From positions 1 to 16,836 of the forward strand of contig JBLHHI010000072.1 in assembly GCA_047614125.1 (NCBI GenBank): 16,836 nt of DNA, given 5' to 3'. The translations under genes and the position numbers were made by a program. The notes beneath the pieces were generated by a model. It was not told the origin of the DNA and did not search any database. It saw only the letters and a list, made by a program, of their open reading frames with translations. The DNA comes from JBLHHI01 sp047614125 (GTDB taxonomy: Bacteria; Bacteroidota; Bacteroidia; NS11-12g; UBA9320). The first letter of the stretch is position 1; every line of letters begins with the position of its first letter. Below are positions 6,386 through 15,669 of this stretch, in pieces.

Positions 6386-8071
6386 TTAGTGAATTACTTC
6401 CACTTTTCGAGAAACACTTCCTAAATCAGATTGTATTTCAATGAAGTAAAAGCCATTTTTAATGTCCATCAAATCAATGTAGTGCCCGGAAGCATAAATA
6501 CCATTTGATGTATAGATAAGATTTCCAACTAAATCATACATAGCAACATGCTTAATCATGTTTCCTCCTTCAAGTTTAACCATTACGCCGTTGTTGGCAG
6601 GGTTTGGGTAAACACTTGCCGGGAAAGCAGAAACAAGTCGAGTTGAAGCAAAATCTTCAGCGGTGTAATCGCCATTTGCAATAGCTACCCGTGGACACAT
6701 ATACCCCATAATGGTGTCGATGTATGCTCGTCCTTTTGCAGGTGACATATCTGGATTTGAAGTTAATGACAAGACGTGATTGCTTTTACCGGTCTGACCA
6801 ACGTACGTAGCTAAAGGAGAAGTGGGATCCCACCACTGCCACGGACCTGCTTGATTTTGGAAAACCGAAGCCCCAGCCGTAACATCAATTGGGTATAAAC
6901 CTTCTAAACCGGTATTTAATGTAATTGTTGTTTGTGAAGGATAAATGTAGTCGTAGGTTTTGCCGTATTTGGCTCGAGCCATTTTGGTATAGATGTCTTT
7001 TCCTGCAATGTCTTTAAACGCATCATTATTACCCAACTCAACAGCTTTTTTAATATAGAGGTTTGAACCTTGAACTTCAACCACAGCGGCACCTGTCGTA
7101 GGAACAATTACAATTCCTTCATCAAATGGCGCAAAAGGGTCTCTAATGCACTGGAATGCAAGCATTGGTTTGTCACCCGCTTCAATCCAAGAGGTGTCGG
7201 CCATGGCTCCACCAGCCGCAATGGTGATGGTTACTTCGGAAGATGTGGTCGATGGCAAATAAAGATTTACCAAACCTCTCGTTCCGTCAATAAGACCAAC
7301 ATTTGCTGTATCAATAACCGACTTACCGGCTGGAGTTAAGAACTTTGGAAGCTCAATCTCGGAGTAACTATCTAAGGTGGTATAAGCGTTTACGATGTAA
7401 GCACCGGTTCCTTCACCATAGAGTGCAATATTGTTGCTAATTCCATATGTATTTGCACCAGCGGCGTCATCCTTCAAATAAATAACACATTTTTTAACGT
7501 CATGAATGGCGCGATATACTGCGTTCAATAATGTTCCAGTACGTTCTACTTCTGTTGGAGCAATAGGGTTCCAACCAAGTCGGTAACTTGCCGAAACGGC
7601 AACATACCCTCTTCGCGCCCATTCTTTACAAAGAACAATGGCAGAACTGTCAACGCGGGTTCCAACTGGGGAGCCGTTAATTGGAGAAGGAAGGAAATTA
7701 CCCGTGTGTAAGAAAATAATCACAGGGCGATCCGTTTTAGAATCAACCGAAGACTTTACTTTGTACACATCCATTTTGATGGCGGTCACTTTAACCGCAG
7801 TTGAAGTATCTGCAGGATTGTAATACGCTGCAGGAATAGGGTTTCCTAAGAATACTGCAGTTTTTAGGGCCGTAATATCTTTAGGCACCTTAGTGCTTTT
7901 CATATTACTGATCAGAAAATCGATGTTTGTTGCGTAGGTTATATTGGCTACGACCTCAACATCAGATTCGGCATAAATGGGGTCAACATATCGCATATTT
8001 TGTGCCTGCGAATTAGTTGACAAGCCTGCAAAAACACAGACGGTAATCAGATAAAGGTATGTTTTTTTCAT
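6386..8071 (-). CDS. Type IX-secreted alpha/beta-hydrolase-like protein lacking the nucleophile serine
   Basis: This is a secreted protein of 561 residues. A signal peptide spans about 1-24 (cleavage near SQAQ). Residues 90-310 resemble carboxylesterase-type alpha/beta hydrolases: PVIIFLHTGNF (117-126) at the oxyanion-hole strand, then WARRGYVAVSASYRLGWNP, and a nucleophile-elbow-like YGEGTGA at 218-224. The elbow should read GxSxG, but the Ser position is Gly221. An acid-loop-like CIRDPFAPFDEG lies at 308-319. The last 80 or so residues (VYPNPANNGVMVKL to SRKVEVIH) are a Por/type IX C-terminal sorting domain, so the protein is probably exported to the cell surface or medium. It begins 62 bp after the stop of the TonB-dependent receptor and a strong terminator follows, so the two are likely one operon. 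It may be a binding or inactive homologue, or use another residue. Its substrate is unknown. Confidence 0.83.
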   Translation of the reverse strand: MKKTYLYLITVCVFAGLSTNSQAQNMRYVDPIYAESDVEVVANITYATNIDFLISNMKSTKVPKDITALKTAVFLGNPIPAAYYNPADTSTAVKVTAIKMDVYKVKSSVDSKTDRPVIIFLHTGNFLPSPINGSPVGTRVDSSAIVLCKEWARRGYVAVSASYRLGWNPIAPTEVERTGTLLNAVYRAIHDVKKCVIYLKDDAAGANTYGISNNIALYGEGTGAYIVNAYTTLDSYSEIELPKFLTPAGKSVIDTANVGLIDGTRGLVNLYLPSTTSSEVTITIAAGGAMADTSWIEAGDKPMLAFQCIRDPFAPFDEGIVIVPTTGAAVVEVQGSNLYIKKAVELGNNDAFKDIAGKDIYTKMARAKYGKTYDYIYPSQTTITLNTGLEGLYPIDVTAGASVFQNQAGPWQWWDPTSPLATYVGQTGKSNHVLSLTSNPDMSPAKGRAYIDTIMGYMCPRVAIANGDYTAEDFASTRLVSAFPASVYPNPANNGVMVKLEGGNMIKHVAMYDLVGNLIYTSNGIYASGHYIDLMDIKNGFYFIEIQSDLGSVSRKVEVIH

Positions 8072-8133
8072 TACTACTTATTTTGCGCTAATTTAATAAT
8101 AATTTTTTGCTTGTGTTGCCTAAGTACGATTAA

Positions 8134-10998
8134 TTATTTTGGCTTGGGTGGATCGAGTTGAACGGTTACCGACACGTAGGCCAAACGGCCAATATTGGGC
8201 CCGCCATATACTTGGTAATTTAGATTGTTGAATACGCCTCTGTTATCTTCCTTATTTCCATCAAACAAGGGCATAAGGCCCAACAAATTAGAACCACCAA
8301 TTTTAACGGTGGTATGCTGTTTGATGAATTCGTAATTAACTTGAGCATCTACCATATCATAGGTAGGAACAAAGCCAGTAAACTGGGGTGACCCCTCAAA
8401 GGTGAAGCCTTGTATCCACTTGTAATTGATTCCAAAGCCAAACGACTCATCTTTTAAGAACGGAAGCTTAATTCTTCGACCACTGTAACCCAAATTAAAT
8501 TTGTGCTCTGGGGTGTTAAACGCGGGAATGATGGGATCATCGGTCCCTTTCTTATTCAGCACATTCCAAGAATAATTTCCGGTTACCGCATATTTCTTGT
8601 AATAATAACTTAGGGTTATGGCAAAGCCTTGGGTGGTTACCACTTCTTTGGCATTGGCTGCAACTCTGTAAACTTGAATGGGGCCAGGCAATCGTGTGGC
8701 GGGATCAAACTTTGTATCCAAGCCAACATTATAGCCGATGAAATCTTGATAAAAGGTGAGGTAGTAGCTTCCATCAACAAAGAAGGAATTATCAAAAAGC
8801 GAACCCTTGTAGCCAATTTCAAAGGTTTTCGCCTTTTCGGGCCGAATGGCATCAACGCTAAAGTATTCAATGGTATCAATGTTTAATCCAGTTCTATAAC
8901 TTGTGAAAGACGGAATGGTAATCAAAGAGTCAATTCCGTTCAGATTGCCCAGCAACAAGGCCCTTCCAACGTTGTAATATAAGTACTGATCTGCCAACGT
9001 TGGGTTTCGAATGGCTGAGGAAAATGAGGCTCTGAATGTACTCTTGCTGCTCTGCCGATAGATTAATGAAGCGGCGGGCGAAAACAGGAAGTCAAAGTTC
9101 TGATTTTTATCCAACCGGGCTGTGAAGTTGAATTTCAGTCGGTCATCTAAGAACCTTTTATCTGCCCCAACGTACAGCCCAAATTCATGATTTCTAATCA
9201 CCACATCACCCGTATCTTTTAATATGGTTCCACGAGAATCCGGTCGATACAATCGTCCGCTTATTCCCGTGGTAAAGTCAATGTTGCTTGCCGAAAACGT
9301 ATACTCACCATGCATGTGGTAAAGCGATGATCGATCGTAAAAACGCGTACCATTTTCTGTAAAAAGACTGCTTGTTATTACATTGAAAAGGCTGTCGAAC
9401 CGAGCACTTCCCTCCATTGGGCGTGGCAAAGCACCAGCAGCCGTTGATGCATCAATAAAGCCGCGGTTTAAATCGTGCCAACCAACTAAGCTGTCTCGAT
9501 ACTTTTCTATAAAAGGATCGTAATAGTTTTCTGCCCAATTGTCAAAAGATCCGTGCGCGGTTGGGTTGTATTCAACATAGCCCGGTAGTTTTTTTACCTG
9601 ACGAGCATAACTGTTTCCTCCCTGAACCCAAGCCGAACGGTATGCCGTAACCCAATCTATGTCTGTTTTGGACCGATCGTTTAGGCGAAATGCGGTGGAT
9701 ACAATGTCGTAGGTGTTGCCAGCATCTTCACCCGTGGTATACATTCTCAAGAAAAACTTGTCTTCTTTGCGAAGCTCAACCCGGTTTTGCCAAAATTTTA
9801 TGTCTTGCAGCCGATATCGATTGTCGCCTTGATAAACCGTTGAACCACTGCTAAAGTTTAGTGCGTAGATCAACTCGAGGCTGTCTTTTATTTTATAGTG
9901 AATCGCCGTATTTAGCTTGAGATTTTCGGTGTGATAATCTACCAAGTCTTCTTCTTTGTACCCGGTTCGATGATAATACCCCAGTCCAGGATATTTTTGT
10001 TTAGTAGTGGATGAAACGGCATCATCGCTGGTCGAATACTCATCGCCATAAATATTAATGGCGTCGTAACCTCCAGGGTTGTCGGCGCCTACCTTGCTGG
10101 TCTCAGTTGGATTGTAATTTTTAGCCTCCCAGTCATTGGCCTGCATGTAAAACACTCCAATCTTAAATGCGAGGCGATCTTTGTCTCCGCCAAGTTTAAA
10201 GCCTTCTGCCCATCGAACGGCCAACTGGTTCAAGTTTCGCTCGCCACTCTTAACTTCTGCCGTTAATCCTTGATACATAAATGGGCTTTTGGTTTCCATG
10301 CTTATCACACCGTTAAAGGCGTTTGGACCGTAAAACGCACTGCTTGCTCCGGCAATAATGTCAACGCGCCGAATATCCAAATCACTGGCTCCCAAAAAGT
10401 TTCCCAACGAGAAATTTAATCCAGGAGATTGATTATCCACCCCATCAATAATTTGCAAGCTCCGAACGGGACTGGTGGAGTTAAAACCGCGCGTATTCAC
10501 CACTCGAAAACCCAAGCTGGCCGCGGTTATATCAACCCCTTTTAAATTTCCGAGACTCTCGTAAAATGATGCCGCCGGTGCGTCTTGAATAGCTTTAATG
10601 CCCAACGACTCAACAGTTAAAGGCGACTCTTTCTGCTTTTCACTTACTCGATCTGCCTTAACTACTGCTGCGTTAAACGTTGTCGATTCTTCTTCCAAAA
10701 TTATGGTTATGGGCTTAGACGCATCGGATATCGAAATCGTTTGTATTTCAAAGCCTTGATAGCTTATGGTTAATGATGTAGGAAGCTTGTCGACGGTTAT
10801 TTCAAATTTGCCATCCGAGTCGGTGCCCGCTCCAATCGAAGTTCCCGTTATTACCACACCAGCCGCTTCGAGCGGGTTGTTGCTTAAGTCAACCACGGTT
10901 CCCCGTATGGTCTGTGCAAAACAGGTAGCACCAATGCCAAAATTAACCAAGAAGATTAAGATGGATTTGCGGCTGTTTGGTCTAGGATAATATGCCAT
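8134..10998 (-). CDS. TonB-dependent outer-membrane receptor with carboxypeptidase-like N-domain
   Basis: This outer-membrane transporter has 954 residues. A signal peptide occupies about 1-29 (ending CFAQ). A carboxypeptidase-regulatory-like beta-sandwich follows at about 31-102 (IRGTVVDLSNNPLEAAGVVI, then GTDSDGKFEITV). The plug domain spans about 125-240, with TRGFNSTSPVRSLQIIDGVDN and VDIIAGASSAFYGPNAFNG. The rest alternates as expected for a 22-strand barrel, ending near LAYVSVTVQL, with six extra residues after the last strand. It lacks a SusD partner; its downstream neighbour is the secreted hydrolase-like protein, so the substrate may be something that protein binds or releases. That link is inference. 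The gene diverges from the thioredoxin lipoprotein gene with 75 bp between start codons, where both promoters must lie; I could not fix a full Bacteroidota-type promoter there. Confidence 0.92.
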   Translation of the reverse strand: MAYYPRPNSRKSILIFLVNFGIGATCFAQTIRGTVVDLSNNPLEAAGVVITGTSIGAGTDSDGKFEITVDKLPTSLTISYQGFEIQTISISDASKPITIILEEESTTFNAAVVKADRVSEKQKESPLTVESLGIKAIQDAPAASFYESLGNLKGVDITAASLGFRVVNTRGFNSTSPVRSLQIIDGVDNQSPGLNFSLGNFLGASDLDIRRVDIIAGASSAFYGPNAFNGVISMETKSPFMYQGLTAEVKSGERNLNQLAVRWAEGFKLGGDKDRLAFKIGVFYMQANDWEAKNYNPTETSKVGADNPGGYDAINIYGDEYSTSDDAVSSTTKQKYPGLGYYHRTGYKEEDLVDYHTENLKLNTAIHYKIKDSLELIYALNFSSGSTVYQGDNRYRLQDIKFWQNRVELRKEDKFFLRMYTTGEDAGNTYDIVSTAFRLNDRSKTDIDWVTAYRSAWVQGGNSYARQVKKLPGYVEYNPTAHGSFDNWAENYYDPFIEKYRDSLVGWHDLNRGFIDASTAAGALPRPMEGSARFDSLFNVITSSLFTENGTRFYDRSSLYHMHGEYTFSASNIDFTTGISGRLYRPDSRGTILKDTGDVVIRNHEFGLYVGADKRFLDDRLKFNFTARLDKNQNFDFLFSPAASLIYRQSSKSTFRASFSSAIRNPTLADQYLYYNVGRALLLGNLNGIDSLITIPSFTSYRTGLNIDTIEYFSVDAIRPEKAKTFEIGYKGSLFDNSFFVDGSYYLTFYQDFIGYNVGLDTKFDPATRLPGPIQVYRVAANAKEVVTTQGFAITLSYYYKKYAVTGNYSWNVLNKKGTDDPIIPAFNTPEHKFNLGYSGRRIKLPFLKDESFGFGINYKWIQGFTFEGSPQFTGFVPTYDMVDAQVNYEFIKQHTTVKIGGSNLLGLMPLFDGNKEDNRGVFNNLNYQVYGGPNIGRLAYVSVTVQLDPPKPK

Positions 10999-11073
10999 AA
11001 TTTCAAAGAACGTAAAAATAGGCCTTACTTAGAAAAGTATTTTGATTTTGTTTTAAAAGTGCATTTTTGAACA

Positions 11074-12297
11074 ATGAATATGTACAAGATCAGCATTTGC
11101 GCCTTTTTTATTTTCATCACCATTTGTTCGTGTTCCAAAGAAAAGGAAAAAGACCCGTGGAATGGCCTGTGGAAAGTTGAATTGGTATTGGAAACAGACT
11201 CGGTAAAGCTGCCGTTTTTTTTAGAAATTGTTTCGAGCGATTCCGGGTACAAGGTGGCGGTTTGGAATGGAAACGAAATAATTGTTCACAACGATGTTCA
11301 GTTTAGTGGAGATTCAATGGTGCTTATTAGCCCATATTTCAACTCTGTTCTCCGAGGTAAGCGAATAAAAAACAAGATTTACGGCGCGTATGAAGACCTA
11401 AGTCGAGAAAGCTATTCAATTAAGTTCGTGGCTAAATACAATATTTCGGAACGTTTTGGATTTAATGGTGGGCTCACAAACGATGTGGATGGCATTTGGG
11501 AAACTTGGTTTGGAAGCAATGCCGAAGGGTACAGGGCCATTGGAATTTTTGAAACCGATTCGAATAGTACTAAAGGAACCTTTTTAACCGAAACGGGAGA
11601 TTATCGATTTTTAGATGGCGGCTTTGGTGGCAACCAACTTAAACTTTCTACGTTTGATGGGGCGCATGCCTTTTTGTTTATGGCCGATTTGGATGGAGAC
11701 ACACTTCGAGGCAGGTTTTACAGTGGCAAGCATTATTCCGATACATTTAAGGCTTGGAGGAATGTGGATGCCAAGCTACAAAGTCCATACGAATTGTCGG
11801 AACTTGTAAACCCAAACGCCCCAATTGATTTTGCGTTTAAAAACCTTACGAACCAAGTTGTTTCTCTTCAAGATGAAAAATATAAAAATAAGCCAGTATT
11901 GGTCCAGCTTATGGGCAGTTGGTGCCCCAATTGTCTCGACGAAAGTGTCTACCTATCTGCGCAATATGATCAACTGCAAGCCCAAGGAATTGAGGTAGTT
12001 GCCTTGACTTTCGAAAAGGCTTCGTTTAAAGATGCGAAGCCAGTTTTGTCCAAACTTAAACACAACATAGAGATCCCGTACGAGGTACTCTATGCCGGTG
12101 TTGCCAACAAAGACAGCGCACAAATTTCCATTCCGTGGTTGAGTGAGATAAAGGCGTATCCAACCTTACTTTATTTGCGCGCCGATCACACGGTTTACAA
12201 AATACACACCGGTTTTTATGGACCGGGAACTGGAAAGTATTTTAGAGTGCAAGATGTGGAAATGAAAGAAGATTTCCGACTCTTGGGTTCGATGTAG
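11074..12297 (+). CDS. Lipoprotein with C-terminal TlpA-like thioredoxin domain
   Basis: This predicted lipoprotein of 407 residues has a hydrophobic leader ending in a lipobox with Cys20 (ICSC), followed by a charged Lys/Glu stretch. Residues 30-230 form a beta-rich region with WNGLWKVEL and repeated short strands, which may be a lipocalin- or DUF4369-like sandwich. I do not recognise it securely. The C-terminal third (about 245-407) is a TlpA/ResA-type thioredoxin fold: strand PVLVQLMGSWCPNC with the redox pair Cys284/Cys287, then IEVVALTFEK, and the cis-proline in IKAYPTLLYL (Pro363). It probably works as a disulfide reductant or oxidase facing the periplasm. The start could also be the Met at codon 3. 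Its stop codon directly abuts that of the convergent DUF4249 gene, leaving no room for a terminator between them. Confidence 0.85.
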   Translation: MNMYKISICAFFIFITICSCSKEKEKDPWNGLWKVELVLETDSVKLPFFLEIVSSDSGYKVAVWNGNEIIVHNDVQFSGDSMVLISPYFNSVLRGKRIKNKIYGAYEDLSRESYSIKFVAKYNISERFGFNGGLTNDVDGIWETWFGSNAEGYRAIGIFETDSNSTKGTFLTETGDYRFLDGGFGGNQLKLSTFDGAHAFLFMADLDGDTLRGRFYSGKHYSDTFKAWRNVDAKLQSPYELSELVNPNAPIDFAFKNLTNQVVSLQDEKYKNKPVLVQLMGSWCPNCLDESVYLSAQYDQLQAQGIEVVALTFEKASFKDAKPVLSKLKHNIEIPYEVLYAGVANKDSAQISIPWLSEIKAYPTLLYLRADHTVYKIHTGFYGPGTGKYFRVQDVEMKEDFRLLGSM

Positions 12298-13161
12298 CTA
12301 ATCAAGCACAACCATTCCGTCTTCATTGTTTACCACGCTAAAAAAGCCGTAACCTCCCCCTTTTATGTTGGTGTTTGGGTTGGCTGGAGGCGAATCGAAG
12401 GGAGTTCCGGATCTGCCTTGCTGGATTTCCAACTCCACCAAGAACTCATAGTATTCTTTAGAAATGCTATACTGTTCTACAACAATGGTGTCGCCTGGCT
12501 CAAATTTAAACGGAAAGGGGCGCGGTAAAATGCCTTGACTCTGACCCTTAAGCGGATCATCTGGGTCGATGTTTAAATTAAAAAATGAAGACTCACGAAA
12601 CTCATCCGTATCTAGGATGTACCCAAAACCGTCGCGAAGTGTATCATTTTGATAAATCTTCCACTGGTAGTAATCTCCGGGCGCTTCCACCTCTCCTGCT
12701 TTTTCAAAAACATACCACCCCGGTTCAATAAATAAGTTACCATCCGGTAACTCAAACGCCATCAACAATTGAAAGGTGTCTTGATATTTACACTTTTCCG
12801 AAGCAGTATAGACCTTACCATCCAGCTCAACTCGCAGCGTGTAGGAGTTGCCAATTACGCAGTGTTCTACCGTTTTAGAGCGGTAAACGCCAAAACTATC
12901 GTAGGCAAGTTCAACAATCTTACCTGTGTTTTCGGTAATGGTAACATCGGCTCTCGATGGATGCTTTATTGTACCTTGGTCAAAGTAAGGCTGTGAATAG
13001 CTTAGCTTAACCGCCCAATAGTTTTTTTTGTTCGAAATTTGAGATTCAATAACGATAAACGGATCTCCTTCCGGCACATTTAATTGAATCACTTTTTCGC
13101 ATCCAACAGAACTAAACCCGACGAGTATTAGAAAAATATATAGGAATGGATTTCTTTTCAT
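12298..13161 (-). CDS. DUF4249-family lipoprotein
   Basis: This predicted outer-membrane lipoprotein of 287 residues has a hydrophobic leader ending at Cys21 (SVGC; the -3 residue is Ser rather than the usual Leu). The start of the mature protein (CEKVIQLNVPEGDPFIVIESQISN), the immunoglobulin-like beta region at about 30-120 (VTITENTGKIVEL, GNSYTLRVELDGKVYTA) and the closing segment GGGYGFFSVVNNE match the DUF4249 family of Bacteroidota. Family members are usually encoded next to a TonB-dependent receptor and are assumed to act as a surface partner, much as SusD does for SusC. That role is inferred from context. Here the receptor's stop codon lies only 6 bp before this start, which strongly implies co-transcription and receptor-first order. 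The substrate is not known. Confidence 0.87.
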   Translation of the reverse strand: MKRNPFLYIFLILVGFSSVGCEKVIQLNVPEGDPFIVIESQISNKKNYWAVKLSYSQPYFDQGTIKHPSRADVTITENTGKIVELAYDSFGVYRSKTVEHCVIGNSYTLRVELDGKVYTASEKCKYQDTFQLLMAFELPDGNLFIEPGWYVFEKAGEVEAPGDYYQWKIYQNDTLRDGFGYILDTDEFRESSFFNLNIDPDDPLKGQSQGILPRPFPFKFEPGDTIVVEQYSISKEYYEFLVELEIQQGRSGTPFDSPPANPNTNIKGGGYGFFSVVNNEDGMVVLD

Positions 13162-13167
13162 AGCTTT

Positions 13168-15537
13168 TTAGAATTCAAAATTCCAAGTGATTGATGGGAT
13201 AATTTTAAAGAGCGTCACTTGTACCGCAACTTGATCTCCGGGTTTAACCCAGCTTAATGCTTCAACTTCATCAGCGGTGGCATCTCTAAAATAAACCGCG
13301 TAAGCATTTGCTCGATTATATAGGTTATATACCGAAAGGTTCCAGTTGCTTTTGTAGCGCTTACCCGGTTTAACTTTGTTTTGCCACGTTAAACCAATAT
13401 CCGCTCGATGATAAGCTGGAAGCCTGTAATTATTGCGCTCACCGTAAAACGGATTCCATTTGCCGGCATAGAAGTACTTGCTAACAGGTGTTGTGTATGG
13501 CCTACCGGAGGTGTAAATAAAGGAAGCAGTTGCGCGTAACCTCGACAAAAGCTTACGTGAGTAAACCACCGAAACATTGTGACGGAGGTCAAAATTAGCA
13601 ACATAGGGCTCATCGTTGTTTATGCCCTGTGTTTGGCGCATTGTACGAGCCAAGGTATACGATATAAAGCCCGTGTTTTTGCCGGAAGTTTTGCTCACAA
13701 AGAACTCGCTTCCATACGCCCAGCCATCACCAATTAAGAGTTCGCCATCCAGTTGACCGTTAAAAAACAATTCGGCACCATCCCTATAGTCCACTTGGTT
13801 TTGCATCCACTTATAATAAACCTCAAAGGATGTTTCCAAACCAATATCGAAGTTTTTGAACAAACCCGCAGATATTTGATCACCAATTTGAGGCTTTACA
13901 TTTAGGTTGGAAGCAAACCACTGATCGGTTGGAAAGGCCGAGGCAGTATTTGACGCTTGCTGGATGTATTGATACGTGCGATTGTAAGATGTTTTGATAG
14001 CCAGATCGCTGGTTAAATTATAACTTATGGCTGCTCGTGGTTCCAACCCCCAATAGGTATTATAAATTTCACCTTTTGGATATTTTATTTCCACCGTTAG
14101 CGAATCAATTGGAACGTAATTTTTGTTTTTGGTGTACTGATATTCGGTGCCCCCAATGTTGGAGAAGGAAGACATTCGCAGCCCGTATCGAACGTTTAAC
14201 CGTTTGCTAAACTTATACTCATGGTCTACATACACGGCACCTTCCAGAGCCTTTCTCTTTTCAATGACAAGATCATTTGGAATTGTTTCTCGAGTGGCGT
14301 CGTTAACGGCAGAAAAGGTTCCAGGGCTAAAGTTGTGATATGTTAGTTGTCCACCAAAACGCAGTGTGCTTTGTGGAGAGAGGTAGTACGAGAAATCAGG
14401 CTTTACGTAATAGTCTCGAATAGACTGGTCTAAGGCAAAGGAGGCATTTTCGGCAAATTCAAAATTAAAGCCGTAGTTAAAATCGCTGAAGACAAAGCTT
14501 GTATTTAAGAACAACTTTTTACTAAACACATGATTCCAGCGCAAGGTAGCCGTTGCATTTCCCCAATTAACACCAAAGAGGGAACCTAAGCCAAAAACAT
14601 CTCGCCCAAAATATCCGCTTAAATAAATTTTGTCTTTATCCGAAAATTCATAGTTGGCCTTTAGGTTCAAATCGTAGAAATATAAGGTAGAACTGCGTGC
14701 CACCTCTGTTCCGGCTAAAGGCAAAAACACATCGGCATATGATCTGCGGCCGGCAATCATAAACGATGATTTGTCTTTGACAATGGGGCCCTCTAAGGTT
14801 AATCTGCTCGAAATGGTTCCTATTCCACCGGTTGCGGTGTAACGCTTATTGTTTCCGTCGTTCATCTTTATATCAATTAAAGAAGATAACCGCCCGCCGT
14901 ATTGTGCTGGAATTCCGCCTTTATATACCTGAATATCTTTAATGGCATCGCCATTAAACACCGAGAAGAAGCCGAGTAGGTGGGACGCATTGTAAACCAC
15001 GGCTTCATCCAACAAAATAAGATTCTGGTCTTGCGAGCCGCCACGAACATTAATTCCCGAATTTCCTTCGCCAGCAGACTGAATTCCGGGCAGAAGGGTG
15101 ATTGTTTTTAAAACATCCACCTCGCCAAAAATTACTGGGATCTCCTTAATCGTTTTAATGTCAAGGCTAACTACTGAAATCTCTTTATCTTCAACCCTAG
15201 ATTTGGATTTTATGAGCGCTTCTTTCAGCAAATTCAAATCTTCTCCAAGTTCCAAATTAAGGGTTGTGTCTTTATTTAAGTCAAGCCGTACTTCTTTTAC
15301 ATCGTATCCAACGTAAATAAATTGAATGGTATAACTGCCTTTTTCAAGGGTTAAGGAATAAAAGCCGTAGTTATTTGTGGAAGTACCCATTTGTTGGTCT
15401 TTTACCACAATGCTGGCACCGATGAGTTCTTCACCGCTTGAGGCATCTGAAATTAGGCCGCTAATTGAAAACCGTTGAGCCATGATGCCACTGGCGCTAA
15501 AAAGAACAAGAGCTAAGATTAGAAGGTAGTATTTCAT
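13168..15537 (-). CDS. TonB-dependent outer-membrane receptor paired with a DUF4249 lipoprotein
   Basis: This receptor has 789 residues. The frame is open back to 15687, but the Met at 15537 begins a clear signal peptide (MKYYLLILALVLF to IMAQ, cleavage near residue 20). The extra 50 residues would overlap the divergent pssA gene, so 15537 is chosen. A carboxypeptidase-regulatory-like domain covers about 22-97 (FSISGLISDASSGEELIGAS, then STNNYGFYSL). The plug spans about 120-230, with GINVRGGSQDQNLILLDEA and IQVYKGGIPAQYGGRLSS. The rest is a beta-barrel ending in the aromatic PSITWNFEF. The sequence TAAATTTG, a perfect match to the Bacteroidota -7 box TAnnTTTG, lies on minus at 15640-15633, but no convincing -33 TTG is correctly spaced, so the promoter remains tentative. 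The DUF4249 gene follows after 6 bp. Confidence 0.92.
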   Translation of the reverse strand: MKYYLLILALVLFSASGIMAQRFSISGLISDASSGEELIGASIVVKDQQMGTSTNNYGFYSLTLEKGSYTIQFIYVGYDVKEVRLDLNKDTTLNLELGEDLNLLKEALIKSKSRVEDKEISVVSLDIKTIKEIPVIFGEVDVLKTITLLPGIQSAGEGNSGINVRGGSQDQNLILLDEAVVYNASHLLGFFSVFNGDAIKDIQVYKGGIPAQYGGRLSSLIDIKMNDGNNKRYTATGGIGTISSRLTLEGPIVKDKSSFMIAGRRSYADVFLPLAGTEVARSSTLYFYDLNLKANYEFSDKDKIYLSGYFGRDVFGLGSLFGVNWGNATATLRWNHVFSKKLFLNTSFVFSDFNYGFNFEFAENASFALDQSIRDYYVKPDFSYYLSPQSTLRFGGQLTYHNFSPGTFSAVNDATRETIPNDLVIEKRKALEGAVYVDHEYKFSKRLNVRYGLRMSSFSNIGGTEYQYTKNKNYVPIDSLTVEIKYPKGEIYNTYWGLEPRAAISYNLTSDLAIKTSYNRTYQYIQQASNTASAFPTDQWFASNLNVKPQIGDQISAGLFKNFDIGLETSFEVYYKWMQNQVDYRDGAELFFNGQLDGELLIGDGWAYGSEFFVSKTSGKNTGFISYTLARTMRQTQGINNDEPYVANFDLRHNVSVVYSRKLLSRLRATASFIYTSGRPYTTPVSKYFYAGKWNPFYGERNNYRLPAYHRADIGLTWQNKVKPGKRYKSNWNLSVYNLYNRANAYAVYFRDATADEVEALSWVKPGDQVAVQVTLFKIIPSITWNFEF

Positions 15538-15669
15538 GTTATATGAGTGCAAGTCTACAGTTGATCGAGCATAGAACGATACAGTAATTAGACTATATGA
15601 CAGAAAAAAAGGATAAATGTTTTGGGTTACTTCAAATTTATTGAGGTTAATGCGGTTTCTTTGAACCAA

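Noticed and set aside
8119..8135. CCTAAGTACGATTAATT, 15 of 17 positions like the element end
   Set aside because: The side where the element body should be is receptor coding sequence, so at most it is a solo end; I do not call it a copy.
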